Assembly: GCA_963791295.1 (NCBI GenBank)
Contig: CAWBRY010000005.1
Span: forward strand, 248,001-312,000
Direction: 5' to 3'
DNA length: 64,000 nt
Source: CAWBRY01 sp963791295
Lineage (GTDB): Bacteria > Bacteroidota > Bacteroidia > Chitinophagales > Chitinophagaceae
The notes under the pieces: generated by a model
Databases searched by the model: none
What the model saw: the letters and a program-made list of their open reading frames with translations, nothing else
Told to the model about the DNA's origin: nothing
Shown: positions 1 through 9,232 of the stretch, piece by piece
Numbering within the stretch: the first letter of the stretch is position 1
Layout of the letters: every line of letters begins with the position of its first letter
Program-made: the position numbers and the translations under genes

Positions 1-2
1 AA

Positions 3-1658
3 ATAGGTAAGGAACTGGAAAGGACAGGCGATGAAAAGACGCTTCATGAATATAGCGACCGCCTTCATGAATTGGAAACGCTGGGAGGCTATAATATTCA
101 CCATCAAACGGAAGAGGTCTTGCAAGGGTTGGGGTTTTCCAATGATGACTTACAAAGGCCTTTTCATGAATTTAGCGGTGGATGGCGGATGAGAGTGCTG
201 CTTGCTAAGATGATCCTGCAACAGCCTGACCTTCTCTTACTCGATGAGCCTACCAATCACCTTGATCTTCCATCCATCGAGTGGCTGGAAAAATATTTGC
301 TGCATTACCAGGGTTCGGTCGTCATCGTTAGCCATGATAAATATTTTCTAAACCGAATGGTGACCAGGATCGTTGAACTATACCAACAAGAACTGCATGT
401 CTACAATGGCAATTATGATTTTTATGAAAAAGAAAAAGCAATCCGGATTGACCTGCAGCAAAAAGCATTTGAAAATCAGCAGGATTATATCCGGCAGCAG
501 CAAAGATTTGTAGAAAGGTTCAAAGCCAAAGCGAGCAAAGCCGCACAGGCGCAAAGTATTCAAAAGCGGCTGGACAAACTGGAACGGATAGATGATGTTA
601 ACCTGGAGCGCCCCAATATCCGGATCAATTTCCGGGTAGACAAAACGCCTGGAAGAGTGTTGGTGGAATTAAAAGACATATCCAAATCATTTGATACAAA
701 TAAGATCATAGAAAAAACGAATGCGGAAATCGACCGCGGCGACAAGATTGCATTGATTGGCGCCAATGGCAAAGGAAAGTCCACACTACTCCGGATTATT
801 GCTGGAGCTGAGTCTTTTGTAGGTGAGAGAAAATGGGGACACAATGTTGAAGAGAGTTTCTATGCTCAGCATCAACTAGAAGCCTTGAACGTAAATAATA
901 CGGTCCTTGAAGAGATGAAGGAATGCGGAAGCCAGATGACTGATCTTGAGTTGCGGACTCTTCTGGGTTGTTTTCTTTTCACTGGTGACGATACGGATAA
1001 AAAGATCCGGATCCTGAGTGGAGGTGAAAAGGCACGGGTCGCGCTGGCAAAGACCATTGTCAGCAAGGCCAACTTTCTCATGCTGGATGAGCCGACCAAT
1101 CACCTGGATATACATAGCTGCGAACTATTGATAGAAGCGTTGAATAAATACGAGGGAAGCCTCATACTTGTCAGCCACGACCGTTATTTTATTTCGAGGA
1201 CAGCCAACAAAATTTGGGAGATCATCGACCATCAGGTCAAGGAATTCAAAGGAGGATATGAGGAATATGTTGCCTGGAAAGACCGGATGGCGCGGCATGA
1301 AGCAGACAACAAAAAGCCGGCGCCTTCAAAAATGGTGAAAGACGTCCCCAGGGAAAAAAAGCCTGTACCCCCTGTTGATGCAAAGAAATCATCCCACCCA
1401 CCTCCGATTGACAAAGATTTAAAAAAAGAATTGCAGAGGCAGCAGAAGCTGTTCAAACAACTGGAAGAAAAAATTACTGTGATGATCGAAGAAAAATCCA
1501 GGCTGGAAGCTGCATTAATAGATCCCGCTACGTATTCCGACAAAGGCAAATTTGCAGCAGCTGAAATAGCTTTCAAAAAAGCAGAGCAGGAACTGGCGCT
1601 CCTGAACAATCAATACGAACAAGTTTTTGAAAAGATCATGCAGCTGGAAAAACGATGA
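3..1658 (+). CDS. ABC-F family ATP-binding protein, 5' end outside the window
   Basis: Soluble tandem ABC ATPase of the ABC-F class; members act on ribosomes (translation factors or antibiotic protection) rather than as transporters. The reading frame is open from base 3, so the start lies upstream of the window and 551 residues are visible. The first-domain signature FSGGW is near visible residue 57, followed by Walker B LLLLDEPTNHLD. A long basic coiled linker (about residues 125-200) joins the domains. The second domain has Walker A GANGKGKST, signature LSGGEKAR and Walker B FLMLDEPTNHLD. The C-terminus, after a Pro/Lys-rich stretch, is a coiled coil as in Uup/YheS-like members. There are no membrane segments. 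The first Walker A is not visible. A TTG 69 bases in has been a tempting start, but homology continues upstream of it. Confidence 0.93.
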   Translation: MGKELERTGDEKTLHEYSDRLHELETLGGYNIHHQTEEVLQGLGFSNDDLQRPFHEFSGGWRMRVLLAKMILQQPDLLLLDEPTNHLDLPSIEWLEKYLLHYQGSVVIVSHDKYFLNRMVTRIVELYQQELHVYNGNYDFYEKEKAIRIDLQQKAFENQQDYIRQQQRFVERFKAKASKAAQAQSIQKRLDKLERIDDVNLERPNIRINFRVDKTPGRVLVELKDISKSFDTNKIIEKTNAEIDRGDKIALIGANGKGKSTLLRIIAGAESFVGERKWGHNVEESFYAQHQLEALNVNNTVLEEMKECGSQMTDLELRTLLGCFLFTGDDTDKKIRILSGGEKARVALAKTIVSKANFLMLDEPTNHLDIHSCELLIEALNKYEGSLILVSHDRYFISRTANKIWEIIDHQVKEFKGGYEEYVAWKDRMARHEADNKKPAPSKMVKDVPREKKPVPPVDAKKSSHPPPIDKDLKKELQRQQKLFKQLEEKITVMIEEKSRLEAALIDPATYSDKGKFAAAEIAFKKAEQELALLNNQYEQVFEKIMQLEKR

Positions 1659-1666
1659 GTCAGCTC

Positions 1667-1698
1667 TTGCCAGGATCAGAAACAAATTTGTAACTTTT
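1667..1698 (+). promoter_or_regulatory. candidate Bacteroidota promoter for the TPR protein
   Basis: TTG at 1667-1669, a 21-base spacer and TAACTTTT at 1691-1698 resemble the Bacteroidota -33/-7 pattern TTTG...TAnnTTTG. It lies in the 56-base gap before the gene at 1715. The last -7 base is T instead of G. Pattern only. Confidence 0.3.
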
Positions 1699-1714
1699 CC
1701 CGACAGCTTATTTT

Positions 1715-3445
1715 ATGAAAGAAAAATTGATCATCGCCACAGTTGCTTTAGGCCTGGCTTTGCTATTGGCATTCGGCCATGCTGAATCGGTCAGCCTTCC
1801 TACTTCCGTTACATTCAAGAGTAGACCGGTAATCCGTTGCAGTCCTGACTGGAATGAAATAGCTCAATGGATAGAGGACGTCGATATTCCGCTCATGCCT
1901 GGATCGGGCGTATACCAATGGAAACTTAGCGGAACTAACGACAGCGCTCAGTTGTATTTCAAGCAGGGCATTAACATGTATTACAGTTTTCATATTCTCG
2001 AATCGATGGCCTCCTTTAAAAAGGCAGCTCGCTTTGCACCGACCTGCGGTATGTTGTATTGGGCCCAGGCTCTCGCCTATGGTCCAAACATCAATGATCT
2101 GGCTTATGCTGCATCTCCAGAGGCTTTGTCGGCAATATCGAAAGCTTTGGAATTGTCTGCAGGCAGTTCAAAAAAAGAACAAATGCTGATGGAAGCACAG
2201 GCTGCGCGATATTCGGATGATTCATTGACAAGCAGAAAAGTTTTGAACCAGGTCTATGCAGACAGGATGAAGGAAGTCTACGAAGTTTTTCCAGATGATG
2301 CGGACGTGGCTGCATTGTATGCTGACGCACTCATGTTGCAACATCCCTGGGACCTTTGGAATATCAATGGAACGCCTAAACCCTGGACGCCCCTTATCCG
2401 GACTGTGCTGGAAAAGTTATTAGCCAAAACACCAGGTCATCCTGGTGCAAATCACTATTATATCCATGTCATGGAACCTTCGCCGTATGCCGACAAAGCG
2501 ATTCCGAGCGCAGACAGGTTAGGCACACTGGTTCCGGGGCTTTCACACGTGGTGCATATGCCCTCCCATATTTATCTACGAACCGGAGCTTATGATAAGG
2601 GAATATTTGTCAATGAAAACGCGGTGAAAAGTTACAAGAACTCAATTCCTCTATATGCTCCTGTAACGGGAAATGATTTTCTATATATCATTCATAATCT
2701 CCACATGCAAACTAATAATGCCATGCTTGCAGGCAGCTCAGCCAAGTCGGTTGAATCTGCAAAGGAGACGTCTAATAGTATTCCAACCGATTATTTAAAG
2801 GCTCCTGCGCCCATGGGCAGCGCCGTGCAGTATGTTAATATGGTGCCGGTATTGGTGGACATTCGATTCGGAAGATGGGATCAGCTACTTGAACGTTCTC
2901 AACCCGAACCCGGACAAGTCTACGCGAATATTTTGTTCCATTTTGGAAGAGGCATGGCTTTTTCCCATAACTCAAAATTATCTGAGGCCCAGGATGAGCT
3001 TGGACAAATGAGAGAATTAATGAAAGACAGCTCGCTGTCAATTCCTTTCTTACCATTTTCTCCGGCGATTGATGGAGCTGTTGTTGCCGAAAATCTTCTG
3101 GCCGGAACTATTTTTCTTAAAGAAAAGAAGCTTTCTGCCTCAATCAACGCTTTTCAATCTGCTGTTAAGCGGGAAGAAACTATGGTTTATAACGAGCCCC
3201 GGGACTGGCTTCTCAACCCAAAACATTATTTGGGTAATGCTTACCTGGCGGCGCGTCAATGGAAAAATGCTGAAACCATATTTAGAAAAGATCTGCTCAA
3301 CAATAATGAAAATGGCTGGGCCCTGTGGGGATTATACAAGGCCTTACTGAGTCAGAAAAAGAAAACGGAAGCACAGAAAGTGTTGGTTAGATATGGACGG
3401 GCTTTCCGATCTGCGGATGTGAAGTTGGATTCTGCCGTTTTTTGA
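1715..3445 (+). CDS. secreted TPR-like protein of unknown function
   Basis: A 576-residue protein with an N-terminal signal peptide (residues 1 to about 23: MKEKL, then a long Leu/Ala stretch ending near GHAES). The rest is largely helical. It contains TPR-like helix pairs near residues 90-160, where ASFKKAARFAPTCGMLYWAQAL is interrupted by the usual small/large TPR pattern, and again near 480-560. His-rich stretches NHYYIHVMEP and HVVHMPSHIYLR, around residues 245-290, are conserved-looking and could bind metal; that is inference. It matches a family usually annotated only as tetratricopeptide repeat protein. It is transcribed from its own short upstream gap and converges with ftcD, 2 bases away. 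No enzymatic function is assigned. Confidence 0.75.
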   Translation: MKEKLIIATVALGLALLLAFGHAESVSLPTSVTFKSRPVIRCSPDWNEIAQWIEDVDIPLMPGSGVYQWKLSGTNDSAQLYFKQGINMYYSFHILESMASFKKAARFAPTCGMLYWAQALAYGPNINDLAYAASPEALSAISKALELSAGSSKKEQMLMEAQAARYSDDSLTSRKVLNQVYADRMKEVYEVFPDDADVAALYADALMLQHPWDLWNINGTPKPWTPLIRTVLEKLLAKTPGHPGANHYYIHVMEPSPYADKAIPSADRLGTLVPGLSHVVHMPSHIYLRTGAYDKGIFVNENAVKSYKNSIPLYAPVTGNDFLYIIHNLHMQTNNAMLAGSSAKSVESAKETSNSIPTDYLKAPAPMGSAVQYVNMVPVLVDIRFGRWDQLLERSQPEPGQVYANILFHFGRGMAFSHNSKLSEAQDELGQMRELMKDSSLSIPFLPFSPAIDGAVVAENLLAGTIFLKEKKLSASINAFQSAVKREETMVYNEPRDWLLNPKHYLGNAYLAARQWKNAETIFRKDLLNNNENGWALWGLYKALLSQKKKTEAQKVLVRYGRAFRSADVKLDSAVF

Positions 3446-3447
3446 GA

Positions 3448-5124
3448 TCATATTGCGATCTTCTCATTGACTATTCTTAGTATCTCCGTTTCCAACGCAG
3501 TCGTTTTGTTTTCTATTTCTCTGCCGCGGGCGATAATATCGTCCACCCATATTTTATCATCGTAGTTGGCGGCATTGATCCTCACATTCATAAAAGCGCC
3601 AATGACTGCAGCTCTTGCACAAAGGGCGCCTACACCTGCATCTGAAACCGATTGCGGATTGCCTGAGTCGGCCATTGCCCTGATCTCCTCCATACTAGCG
3701 AATGCCGATTGCATGACCTGGAAAGGAATTTCTATCGCCACGCGCGTGGCTGCCTGGATCGCTTTGGTGCGGATGGTTTTTTCTTCATCTGTTGATTTGG
3801 GTAGACTCATAACAGACATGATGCGGTTGAAGGCTTTTGTATCTGCATCCACAAAAGTCAGCAGCTGACTCTTATGCATCTCTGCCATCTCTGCCCAATT
3901 ACTGAATTCTTCCCATCTGTCATCCCACCCTTTCTTATGTGATGAAAGGTTTGCAACCATGCAACCCAAAGCAGCACCCAATGAACCTACGTATGCCGCA
4001 ATAGATCCGCCACCGGGAGCCGGACTTTCGCTCGCGGTCTCATCTGCGAAATCAGCGAGGCTTTTACTCACCAATTGACTGTCTTGTTTGTTTCTCAGCA
4101 TATATTCAATAATTTTTTCTTCCGGCTTAAATGGCGATAATTCATCCAATCCCATTGATTTGACTGCGATCTTTATCAATTCCTTTTCAGAAACACCCGT
4201 TGATCTTTTTTGCTTTTTCAGGAAATACCTTCCGGCATCAAGGATCGCTTTGAGAGGGATCAATCCCACAAGTTCACTGCCTGTTACTCTGATGCCCCTG
4301 GCTTCTGCTTTCCTGCAGGTTTCATCAAACGCAATGTGAACGGGTGTGATATTAATATTTGTTAGGTTGATACTTATTTGTGCAACTCCATATTCATCAA
4401 TATACCATCCAATTGCCTTGACACTCTTTAATGAACCCGGTATCATGATCAGGTCGCCATTCGCATCCTTGGCCGGTTTTCCATTTTCCAATTTTACCCG
4501 GCCTGCTTCTCTAATATCAAAAGCAATGGCATTGGCCCTTCGCACGGAGGTAGTGTTCAGGTTAATATTATAGGCAACCAAAAAATCCCTGGCTCCAATG
4601 ACTGTTGCACCGCGCTTTGCATCAAATCGTGAGGGGCCGAAATCAGGCTTCCATTCCGGTTGTTGAATTTTCTTAAAGAATCCTTCGTATTCGCCGGCGC
4701 GAATGACCGATAGGTTTCTTCTGTTCTTATTTGGTTGAGCAGATTCGTATAAGTAAACGGGGATTTGCAATTCCTCTCCCACTCTGCTTGCCAGTTGTTG
4801 CGCATACATTACAGTTTCTTCCATGGAGATATTCGCAACCGGTATCAGGGGACAAACATCCGTTGCGCCCATGCGCGGATGCTTGCCCTTATGTTTGGAC
4901 ATATCGATCAGTTCGCCAGCCTTCTTAATTGCCCGGAAGGCGGCCTCGACAACGGCAGCCGGATCACCGACAAAAGTCACAACTGTTCGATTTGTAGCTT
5001 TTCCGGGATCTGTATTCAGCAAACGAACGCCTTCTACAGATTCGATCTGATCGGTGATCTGCCTGATAACATCTAAATCATTTCCTTCACTAAAGTTGGG
5101 GACGCATTCGATAATTGGCTGCAT
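3448..5124 (-). CDS. ftcD: bifunctional glutamate formimidoyltransferase / formimidoyl-THF cyclodeaminase
   Basis: Last steps of histidine degradation by the folate route: transfer of the formimino group from N-formimino-glutamate to tetrahydrofolate, then cyclodeamination to 5,10-methenyl-THF and ammonia. The formiminotransferase domain (about residues 1-300) opens with the typical IECVPNFSEG. The cyclodeaminase domain (about 345-558) contains SPAPGGGS, with APGGGS at 369-374, a conserved loop of that domain. Length 558 compares with about 541 for the mammalian fusion, so both halves look complete. It is the last gene of a minus-strand array with hutI, a GH5 hydrolase and a PIG-L deacetylase (34-base gap to the deacetylase). 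HutH and HutU are not in the window. Confidence 0.95.
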   Translation of the reverse strand: MQPIIECVPNFSEGNDLDVIRQITDQIESVEGVRLLNTDPGKATNRTVVTFVGDPAAVVEAAFRAIKKAGELIDMSKHKGKHPRMGATDVCPLIPVANISMEETVMYAQQLASRVGEELQIPVYLYESAQPNKNRRNLSVIRAGEYEGFFKKIQQPEWKPDFGPSRFDAKRGATVIGARDFLVAYNINLNTTSVRRANAIAFDIREAGRVKLENGKPAKDANGDLIMIPGSLKSVKAIGWYIDEYGVAQISINLTNINITPVHIAFDETCRKAEARGIRVTGSELVGLIPLKAILDAGRYFLKKQKRSTGVSEKELIKIAVKSMGLDELSPFKPEEKIIEYMLRNKQDSQLVSKSLADFADETASESPAPGGGSIAAYVGSLGAALGCMVANLSSHKKGWDDRWEEFSNWAEMAEMHKSQLLTFVDADTKAFNRIMSVMSLPKSTDEEKTIRTKAIQAATRVAIEIPFQVMQSAFASMEEIRAMADSGNPQSVSDAGVGALCARAAVIGAFMNVRINAANYDDKIWVDDIIARGREIENKTTALETEILRIVNEKIAI

Positions 5125-5158
5125 TGAATTTCTATTTCTGTACTCTGGTATTCAGCAT

Positions 5159-6052
5159 CTACAATTTTGCATCCAGCATTGGAAACAATCGTCTGATCTC
5201 TGCCTCATTGGGCTGCGCTCCATATTCACAAATTTCAAAAGCTTCGGCATCCTGGATAGTGGCCGCCTTCTCTTTTCCATACCATTTTTCAAGGACAAGC
5301 CTTACTTCTGGTTGAATGGGATGTCTCCATCTTTCCTTAAGCCACTTGATGCGCTCATTTTTATCTTTTGGTACCTGTTCCGCATAGTGGCCAATCCAGG
5401 GTAACCATTCATACATCTGGGATTCGTGCGCATCCAATGCACTCACTTTCTTATCAAGAACCTCCGTTATATTCACAGCAATATCCGGACGGAAGGGATT
5501 GGGTCTTTTGAAGTGGTCCTGGAAATATAAAAAAACTGGATTTTTCTTCAGCGCTGGCGTTTCCGGTGCAACGTTAGGAACCGCCACCATATAGGCTACA
5601 TCCTGCACGAGCACACCAGTGTAGCGGTGATCCGGATGATAATCGTTAGGACGCGGTGCAATCACAACATCAGCGTTCCATTCGCGGATCTTCTTAATGA
5701 TTTGAAGTCTTACCTCAAGTGTCGGCATCAGTTGCCCATCGTGATTATCTAAAACATCGTAAGTCACTCCCAGTCTTTTTCCCGCTTCCTTCGCTTCTGC
5801 CAGCCTTCGTTTGGCCAATTCTACGCCGCCTATGAGCTGATGTCCAGCATCGCCATTGGTAACCGCGACAAATTTGACAGAATATCCCATCTGTGCAAGG
5901 AGAGCAGCGGTGCCACCGCCATCCTCATCGCAATCATCGGGATGGGCGCCGATCATGATGATCCGGACACTCTTATCTGCCTGCCCATAGGCGTTGCCCA
6001 ATCCTAAAACAAATAACAACAGAAGGAGAAGATTTCTCGTAGATCGTTTCAT
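5159..6052 (-). CDS. secreted PIG-L/LmbE family deacetylase
   Basis: A 297-residue zinc-dependent N-deacetylase of the PIG-L family, which removes acetyl groups from N-acetylglucosamine-type substrates. The zinc and catalytic motif AHPDD is at residues 36-40 and the second ligand motif HPDH at 139-142; both are intact. A signal peptide is clear (basic start MKRSTRN, then a Leu run, cleavage near AYGQ), which places the enzyme in the periplasm or outside rather than in cytosolic thiol biosynthesis. It sits 28 bases downstream of a secreted GH5 enzyme and 34 bases upstream of ftcD, within the hutI-ftcD array. The substrate is unknown; a periplasmic amino-sugar role is inference. Confidence 0.88.
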   Translation of the reverse strand: MKRSTRNLLLLLLFVLGLGNAYGQADKSVRIIMIGAHPDDCDEDGGGTAALLAQMGYSVKFVAVTNGDAGHQLIGGVELAKRRLAEAKEAGKRLGVTYDVLDNHDGQLMPTLEVRLQIIKKIREWNADVVIAPRPNDYHPDHRYTGVLVQDVAYMVAVPNVAPETPALKKNPVFLYFQDHFKRPNPFRPDIAVNITEVLDKKVSALDAHESQMYEWLPWIGHYAEQVPKDKNERIKWLKERWRHPIQPEVRLVLEKWYGKEKAATIQDAEAFEICEYGAQPNEAEIRRLFPMLDAKL

Positions 6053-6080
6053 AACGAAAATTTTGATGTGTTAAAAAAAA

Positions 6081-7304
6081 CTATCGGGGTGAAAATCCCA
6101 GCGCTTTTATATAACCTTCATTTTGCCTGCAATTCTTGAATCTGCAATTCTCCAGAAAACCATTCATTGCGCTTTTTATTTCCGCCATATTGCCCGGTCG
6201 AAGACTGCGAATATCATCAAAACCCTTTTTTGCAGTATCTGCATATGCAGATACCGAATCATAGCCGGCAGGTTTTTTGAAGGTCACAATGCCTCTTGTA
6301 TTATCAATTTTCTTGTAAGGCCAGAAATGCCAGCCAATATGATTTGAGTCCAGCATCTTTCGAAATGTCTCGACCCACTCATCGTCGTTCTCTCCCGTCT
6401 CTCCGCAATATAAGGGGACCTTGTATTTGTTGCTGAAGTCAATATAATCCTGAATTACAGCAACTGTCGGCTCAGTCCAGTACTTATGAAAGGTGTACAC
6501 CAGCTTGCTGTCGAAAGGAGCTCCGAACGGTTGAAAGTTTGAGTTCCACTGCGCGCCACCAAGAAAGATGATATGGTTCTTATCCACTTCACGGATTGCT
6601 TTAGTGATCTGGCGGTAGAGAGGTTCCAGCAGAGGATTGAATTTATCTTTGTCAAAATAGTGGGCAATCGGTTCATTCAATAGATCATAGCCGATGATGA
6701 TCGTCTCATTTTTATAGCGAGAGGCTATCCGTTTCCAAATGGAAGCGCACAAGATCCTGCTCTTCTCACTTTCAAAAAGGAAAGGATAACCATCCCCATC
6801 ATCGATGTTAGCACCAGTCTGGCCAGCGGGTGCGCAATGCATGTCTAGAATGACATATAACTTTTCCTTCTTGCACCAATTGATCAAACGGTCCAGATAA
6901 ACAAATCCCCTGGCTGCGTCATTGGCGCCCATGTAATTTTCATTAGTAAACATCCGGTAGTTGAAAGGTATGCGAATGGAATTCATACCAATCGACTTGA
7001 GATAGCGGATGTCTTCAGCGGTAACATAAGCATCGAGATATTTTTGCCAAAATTCTTTCGTTAGGTCGGGACCCAACAATTCAGTGAGTGTCTGATTGAT
7101 CAATCGGGGTGAATTCGCCTCCCGAAAGAGGAACATATATCCTTCGGGCACCAGCCAATTACCCAGGTTGGTGCCTTTGATATGAAACGGTTTTCCATCA
7201 ACGCCTAGGATATCCTTGCCCCTTGTTGTAAAATAAGTTTGTGCCGTCGCATTCAAAAAGAACAAGATGGCGATTATAACGGAGCAGATGATTTGCTTTT
7301 TCAT
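6081..7304 (-). CDS. secreted glycoside hydrolase family 5 (cellulase-like)
   Basis: A 407-residue GH5 (beta/alpha)8 glycosidase. The signal peptide runs over residues 1-21, ending near NATAQ. The fold begins at about residue 30 with the family-typical KGTNLGNWLVPEGY. The acid/base glutamate is E211 in LLNEP and the nucleophile is E302 in CGETGEN; RIPFNYR (111-117) is the usual strand-3 arginine region. There is no carbohydrate-binding module or sorting domain. GH5 covers endoglucanases, exo-1,3-glucanases and others; the GxNLGNWL start is more like the exo-1,3-glucanase-like branch, but the substrate cannot be assigned. It lies between hutI and the PIG-L deacetylase with gaps of 32 and 28 bases. 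Confidence 0.88.
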   Translation of the reverse strand: MKKQIICSVIIAILFFLNATAQTYFTTRGKDILGVDGKPFHIKGTNLGNWLVPEGYMFLFREANSPRLINQTLTELLGPDLTKEFWQKYLDAYVTAEDIRYLKSIGMNSIRIPFNYRMFTNENYMGANDAARGFVYLDRLINWCKKEKLYVILDMHCAPAGQTGANIDDGDGYPFLFESEKSRILCASIWKRIASRYKNETIIIGYDLLNEPIAHYFDKDKFNPLLEPLYRQITKAIREVDKNHIIFLGGAQWNSNFQPFGAPFDSKLVYTFHKYWTEPTVAVIQDYIDFSNKYKVPLYCGETGENDDEWVETFRKMLDSNHIGWHFWPYKKIDNTRGIVTFKKPAGYDSVSAYADTAKKGFDDIRSLRPGNMAEIKSAMNGFLENCRFKNCRQNEGYIKALGFSPR

Positions 7305-7336
7305 GCAGAGTTGAATTGTTCGAGTTTAACGTAAGC

Positions 7337-8596
7337 TCAAATAAACTTTCCCTTGATCATCACCTTGTCAATCAAATTCGTTCCAAATGAGTATGGAATG
7401 AATGCGACCGAAGGTATTGGCTTTAAAAAAATCAGGTTGGCCTTTTTTCCCACCTGGATACTTCCCACCTCATTTTCCAATCCCATGGCATACGCACCAT
7501 TGATCGTAGCTGAATTGATGGCCTCTTCCGGAAGCATTTGCATTTGTATGCAACTCATCGCCAATACCAGGTGCATATTTCCTGAAGGTGAAGACCCGGG
7601 ATTGTAATCGGAAGCCAGGGCAACTGCAGATCCTTCATCGATTAATCTCCTGGCTGGAGGGTAAGGCATTCTAAGAAAAAAAGCGGCCGAGGGTAACAAG
7701 GTGCTCATACCTTTCCACTTGTTATTGCCATTCAAATTACCAAGAAGTTTGATATCCTCTTCTGTAAGCGTTTCCAGATGATCCATGGAAACCGCATTTA
7801 ATTCTATTCCTTTTTCTATTCCACCTATGGAATTTAACTGGTTGACATGAAGCTTGGGCTTGAGCCCATGAACAAGACCTGCGCGACAAATCGTTTCCAT
7901 TTCCGCAGGTGAAAAGAAACCGGTCTCACAAAAAACATCAATATAGTCAGCCAGCTTTTCTCTGGCGATCACCGGCAGCATTTCATTAATGATCATGTCG
8001 ATATATCCCTGATGATCTTCTTTATATTCCGGTGGGAAGCTATGCGCGCCCAGGAAAGTCGCGCGAATCTCCAGGTTCGACTTTGCTTTCAGCCTTTTGA
8101 TGACGCGCAGCATTTTTAACTCTCCATTCACACTCAATCCGTATCCACTCTTAATCTCGATTGCGCCGGTCCCCTGCTTGCTTATTTCATCCAATCGCCC
8201 GCATGCGTCGTTAAATAACGAATCTTCCGAAGCATCCATTAGCTTCTTCGCTGAATTCAGTATTCCTCCGCCGGCCGCAGCGATCTCGGCATAAGAGCGA
8301 CCCTTGATCTTGTCGACAAACTCGGCTTCACGACTACCCGCAAAGACCAGATGAGTATGAGAATCGCACCAGCACGGGAGGATCATCGCACCCTTGGCAT
8401 CCAGCACGGTGGAAAGTCGATGAGGAACAGATTTCAGCATATCCATGAGGCCGAATCGCGCAATGATACCATCCTCGATCTGGATCCATGCGTTTTCCAG
8501 GACAGGCAATTCCGCCAAAGCCTGTCCTCGAAGAGCTTCTTTTGTATCCCTTACACTAACTAATTGACGGATATTTGTGATCAATGCCGATGACAT
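7337..8596 (-). CDS. hutI: imidazolonepropionase
   Basis: Amidohydrolase-superfamily enzyme that opens 4-imidazolone-5-propanoate to N-formimino-L-glutamate, the third step of histidine degradation and the direct supplier of the FtcD substrate. Length 419 is normal for HutI. The metal-binding HxH is H80-T-H82 in DSHTHLVFAG. Downstream are the substrate-region motif SGYGLS, a conserved HVNQLN and the terminal catalytic region ASDYNPGSSP. It is the first gene of the four-gene minus-strand array hutI-GH5-PIG-L-ftcD, so it probably carries the promoter in the 87-base gap shared with the divergent coiled-coil gene. I could not pick a convincing -7 element there. Confidence 0.95.
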   Translation of the reverse strand: MSSALITNIRQLVSVRDTKEALRGQALAELPVLENAWIQIEDGIIARFGLMDMLKSVPHRLSTVLDAKGAMILPCWCDSHTHLVFAGSREAEFVDKIKGRSYAEIAAAGGGILNSAKKLMDASEDSLFNDACGRLDEISKQGTGAIEIKSGYGLSVNGELKMLRVIKRLKAKSNLEIRATFLGAHSFPPEYKEDHQGYIDMIINEMLPVIAREKLADYIDVFCETGFFSPAEMETICRAGLVHGLKPKLHVNQLNSIGGIEKGIELNAVSMDHLETLTEEDIKLLGNLNGNNKWKGMSTLLPSAAFFLRMPYPPARRLIDEGSAVALASDYNPGSSPSGNMHLVLAMSCIQMQMLPEEAINSATINGAYAMGLENEVGSIQVGKKANLIFLKPIPSVAFIPYSFGTNLIDKVMIKGKFI

Positions 8597-8683
8597 ATTG
8601 GAAAGATAGGATATTCTGGTTTTTCATTTTAAAGTCACCTGATTACAGTAGTTTCTTACTAAATATTTTATAGATTGTAGGCC

Positions 8684-9184
8684 ATGAGAAATTCAAGCCT
8701 GATATGGATGTTATTGCTTTGCCTGGGATTGGTAGCTACCTGGATCTATCACCTTTACGATAAGAGTGTTTACAGCAATCAAAAGACGGTGGTTTATGTA
8801 AAAGATTCGGTCGCCCAGACCCAGCAGATAAGGGATTCTTTACGCAAGGCCTTTTCCAAAACGATCAGGGAACTTCCCGACCTATCGGATACATCGACAC
8901 AGAAACCCGACAGTTTGAAAGCTGGCACAGATAGCATTCGTACCGCATTTTATCTTCTTAAAGAAGAACTTAAGGTCTTATTGAGAAAAAAGAATCTCAC
9001 ATCTGATAGTGTGACATTAGCTCGTCAAAAGATTGTTGAGCTGCAGAAAACAGCTGAAGAACTTCGCGACCATGGTATTAATGTGAATGAAGAAAAAAGG
9101 AAAATAAGTGAAATGCTCGAAAAATTTAATGAAGAAATAAAAAAGCTGGAACAGAAAATAAAACGAATAGAAGCAAAAAAATAA
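8684..9184 (+). CDS. membrane-anchored coiled-coil protein, unknown function
   Basis: A 166-residue protein. One hydrophobic segment at residues 5-22 (LIWMLLLCLGLVATWIY) would anchor it in the inner membrane with the rest in the periplasm. Residues 25-90 are polar and Ser/Thr/Asp-rich. Residues 90-166 are a strongly charged Lys/Glu heptad region, predicted as a long coiled coil. I do not recognise a family; many Bacteroidota have short anchored coiled-coil proteins of this kind. It is monocistronic, divergent from hutI, and followed directly by a hairpin terminator. Confidence 0.6.
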   Translation: MRNSSLIWMLLLCLGLVATWIYHLYDKSVYSNQKTVVYVKDSVAQTQQIRDSLRKAFSKTIRELPDLSDTSTQKPDSLKAGTDSIRTAFYLLKEELKVLLRKKNLTSDSVTLARQKIVELQKTAEELRDHGINVNEEKRKISEMLEKFNEEIKKLEQKIKRIEAKK

Positions 9185-9208
9185 AGGCCCCCGGAGCGGG
9201 GACCTTTT
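9183..9208. terminator. bidirectional intrinsic terminator
   Basis: AAAGG and CCTTT (9183-9187 with 9203-9207) and CCCC with GGGG (9189-9192 with 9198-9201) form a stem with one C/A mismatch and a five-base GGAGC loop. It is flanked by A and T runs so it can work on both strands. It lies between the convergent coiled-coil gene and the TonB receptor gene. Confidence 0.75.
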
Positions 9209-9232
9209 GTTCACTATAAAAGTCTTTTCTGT

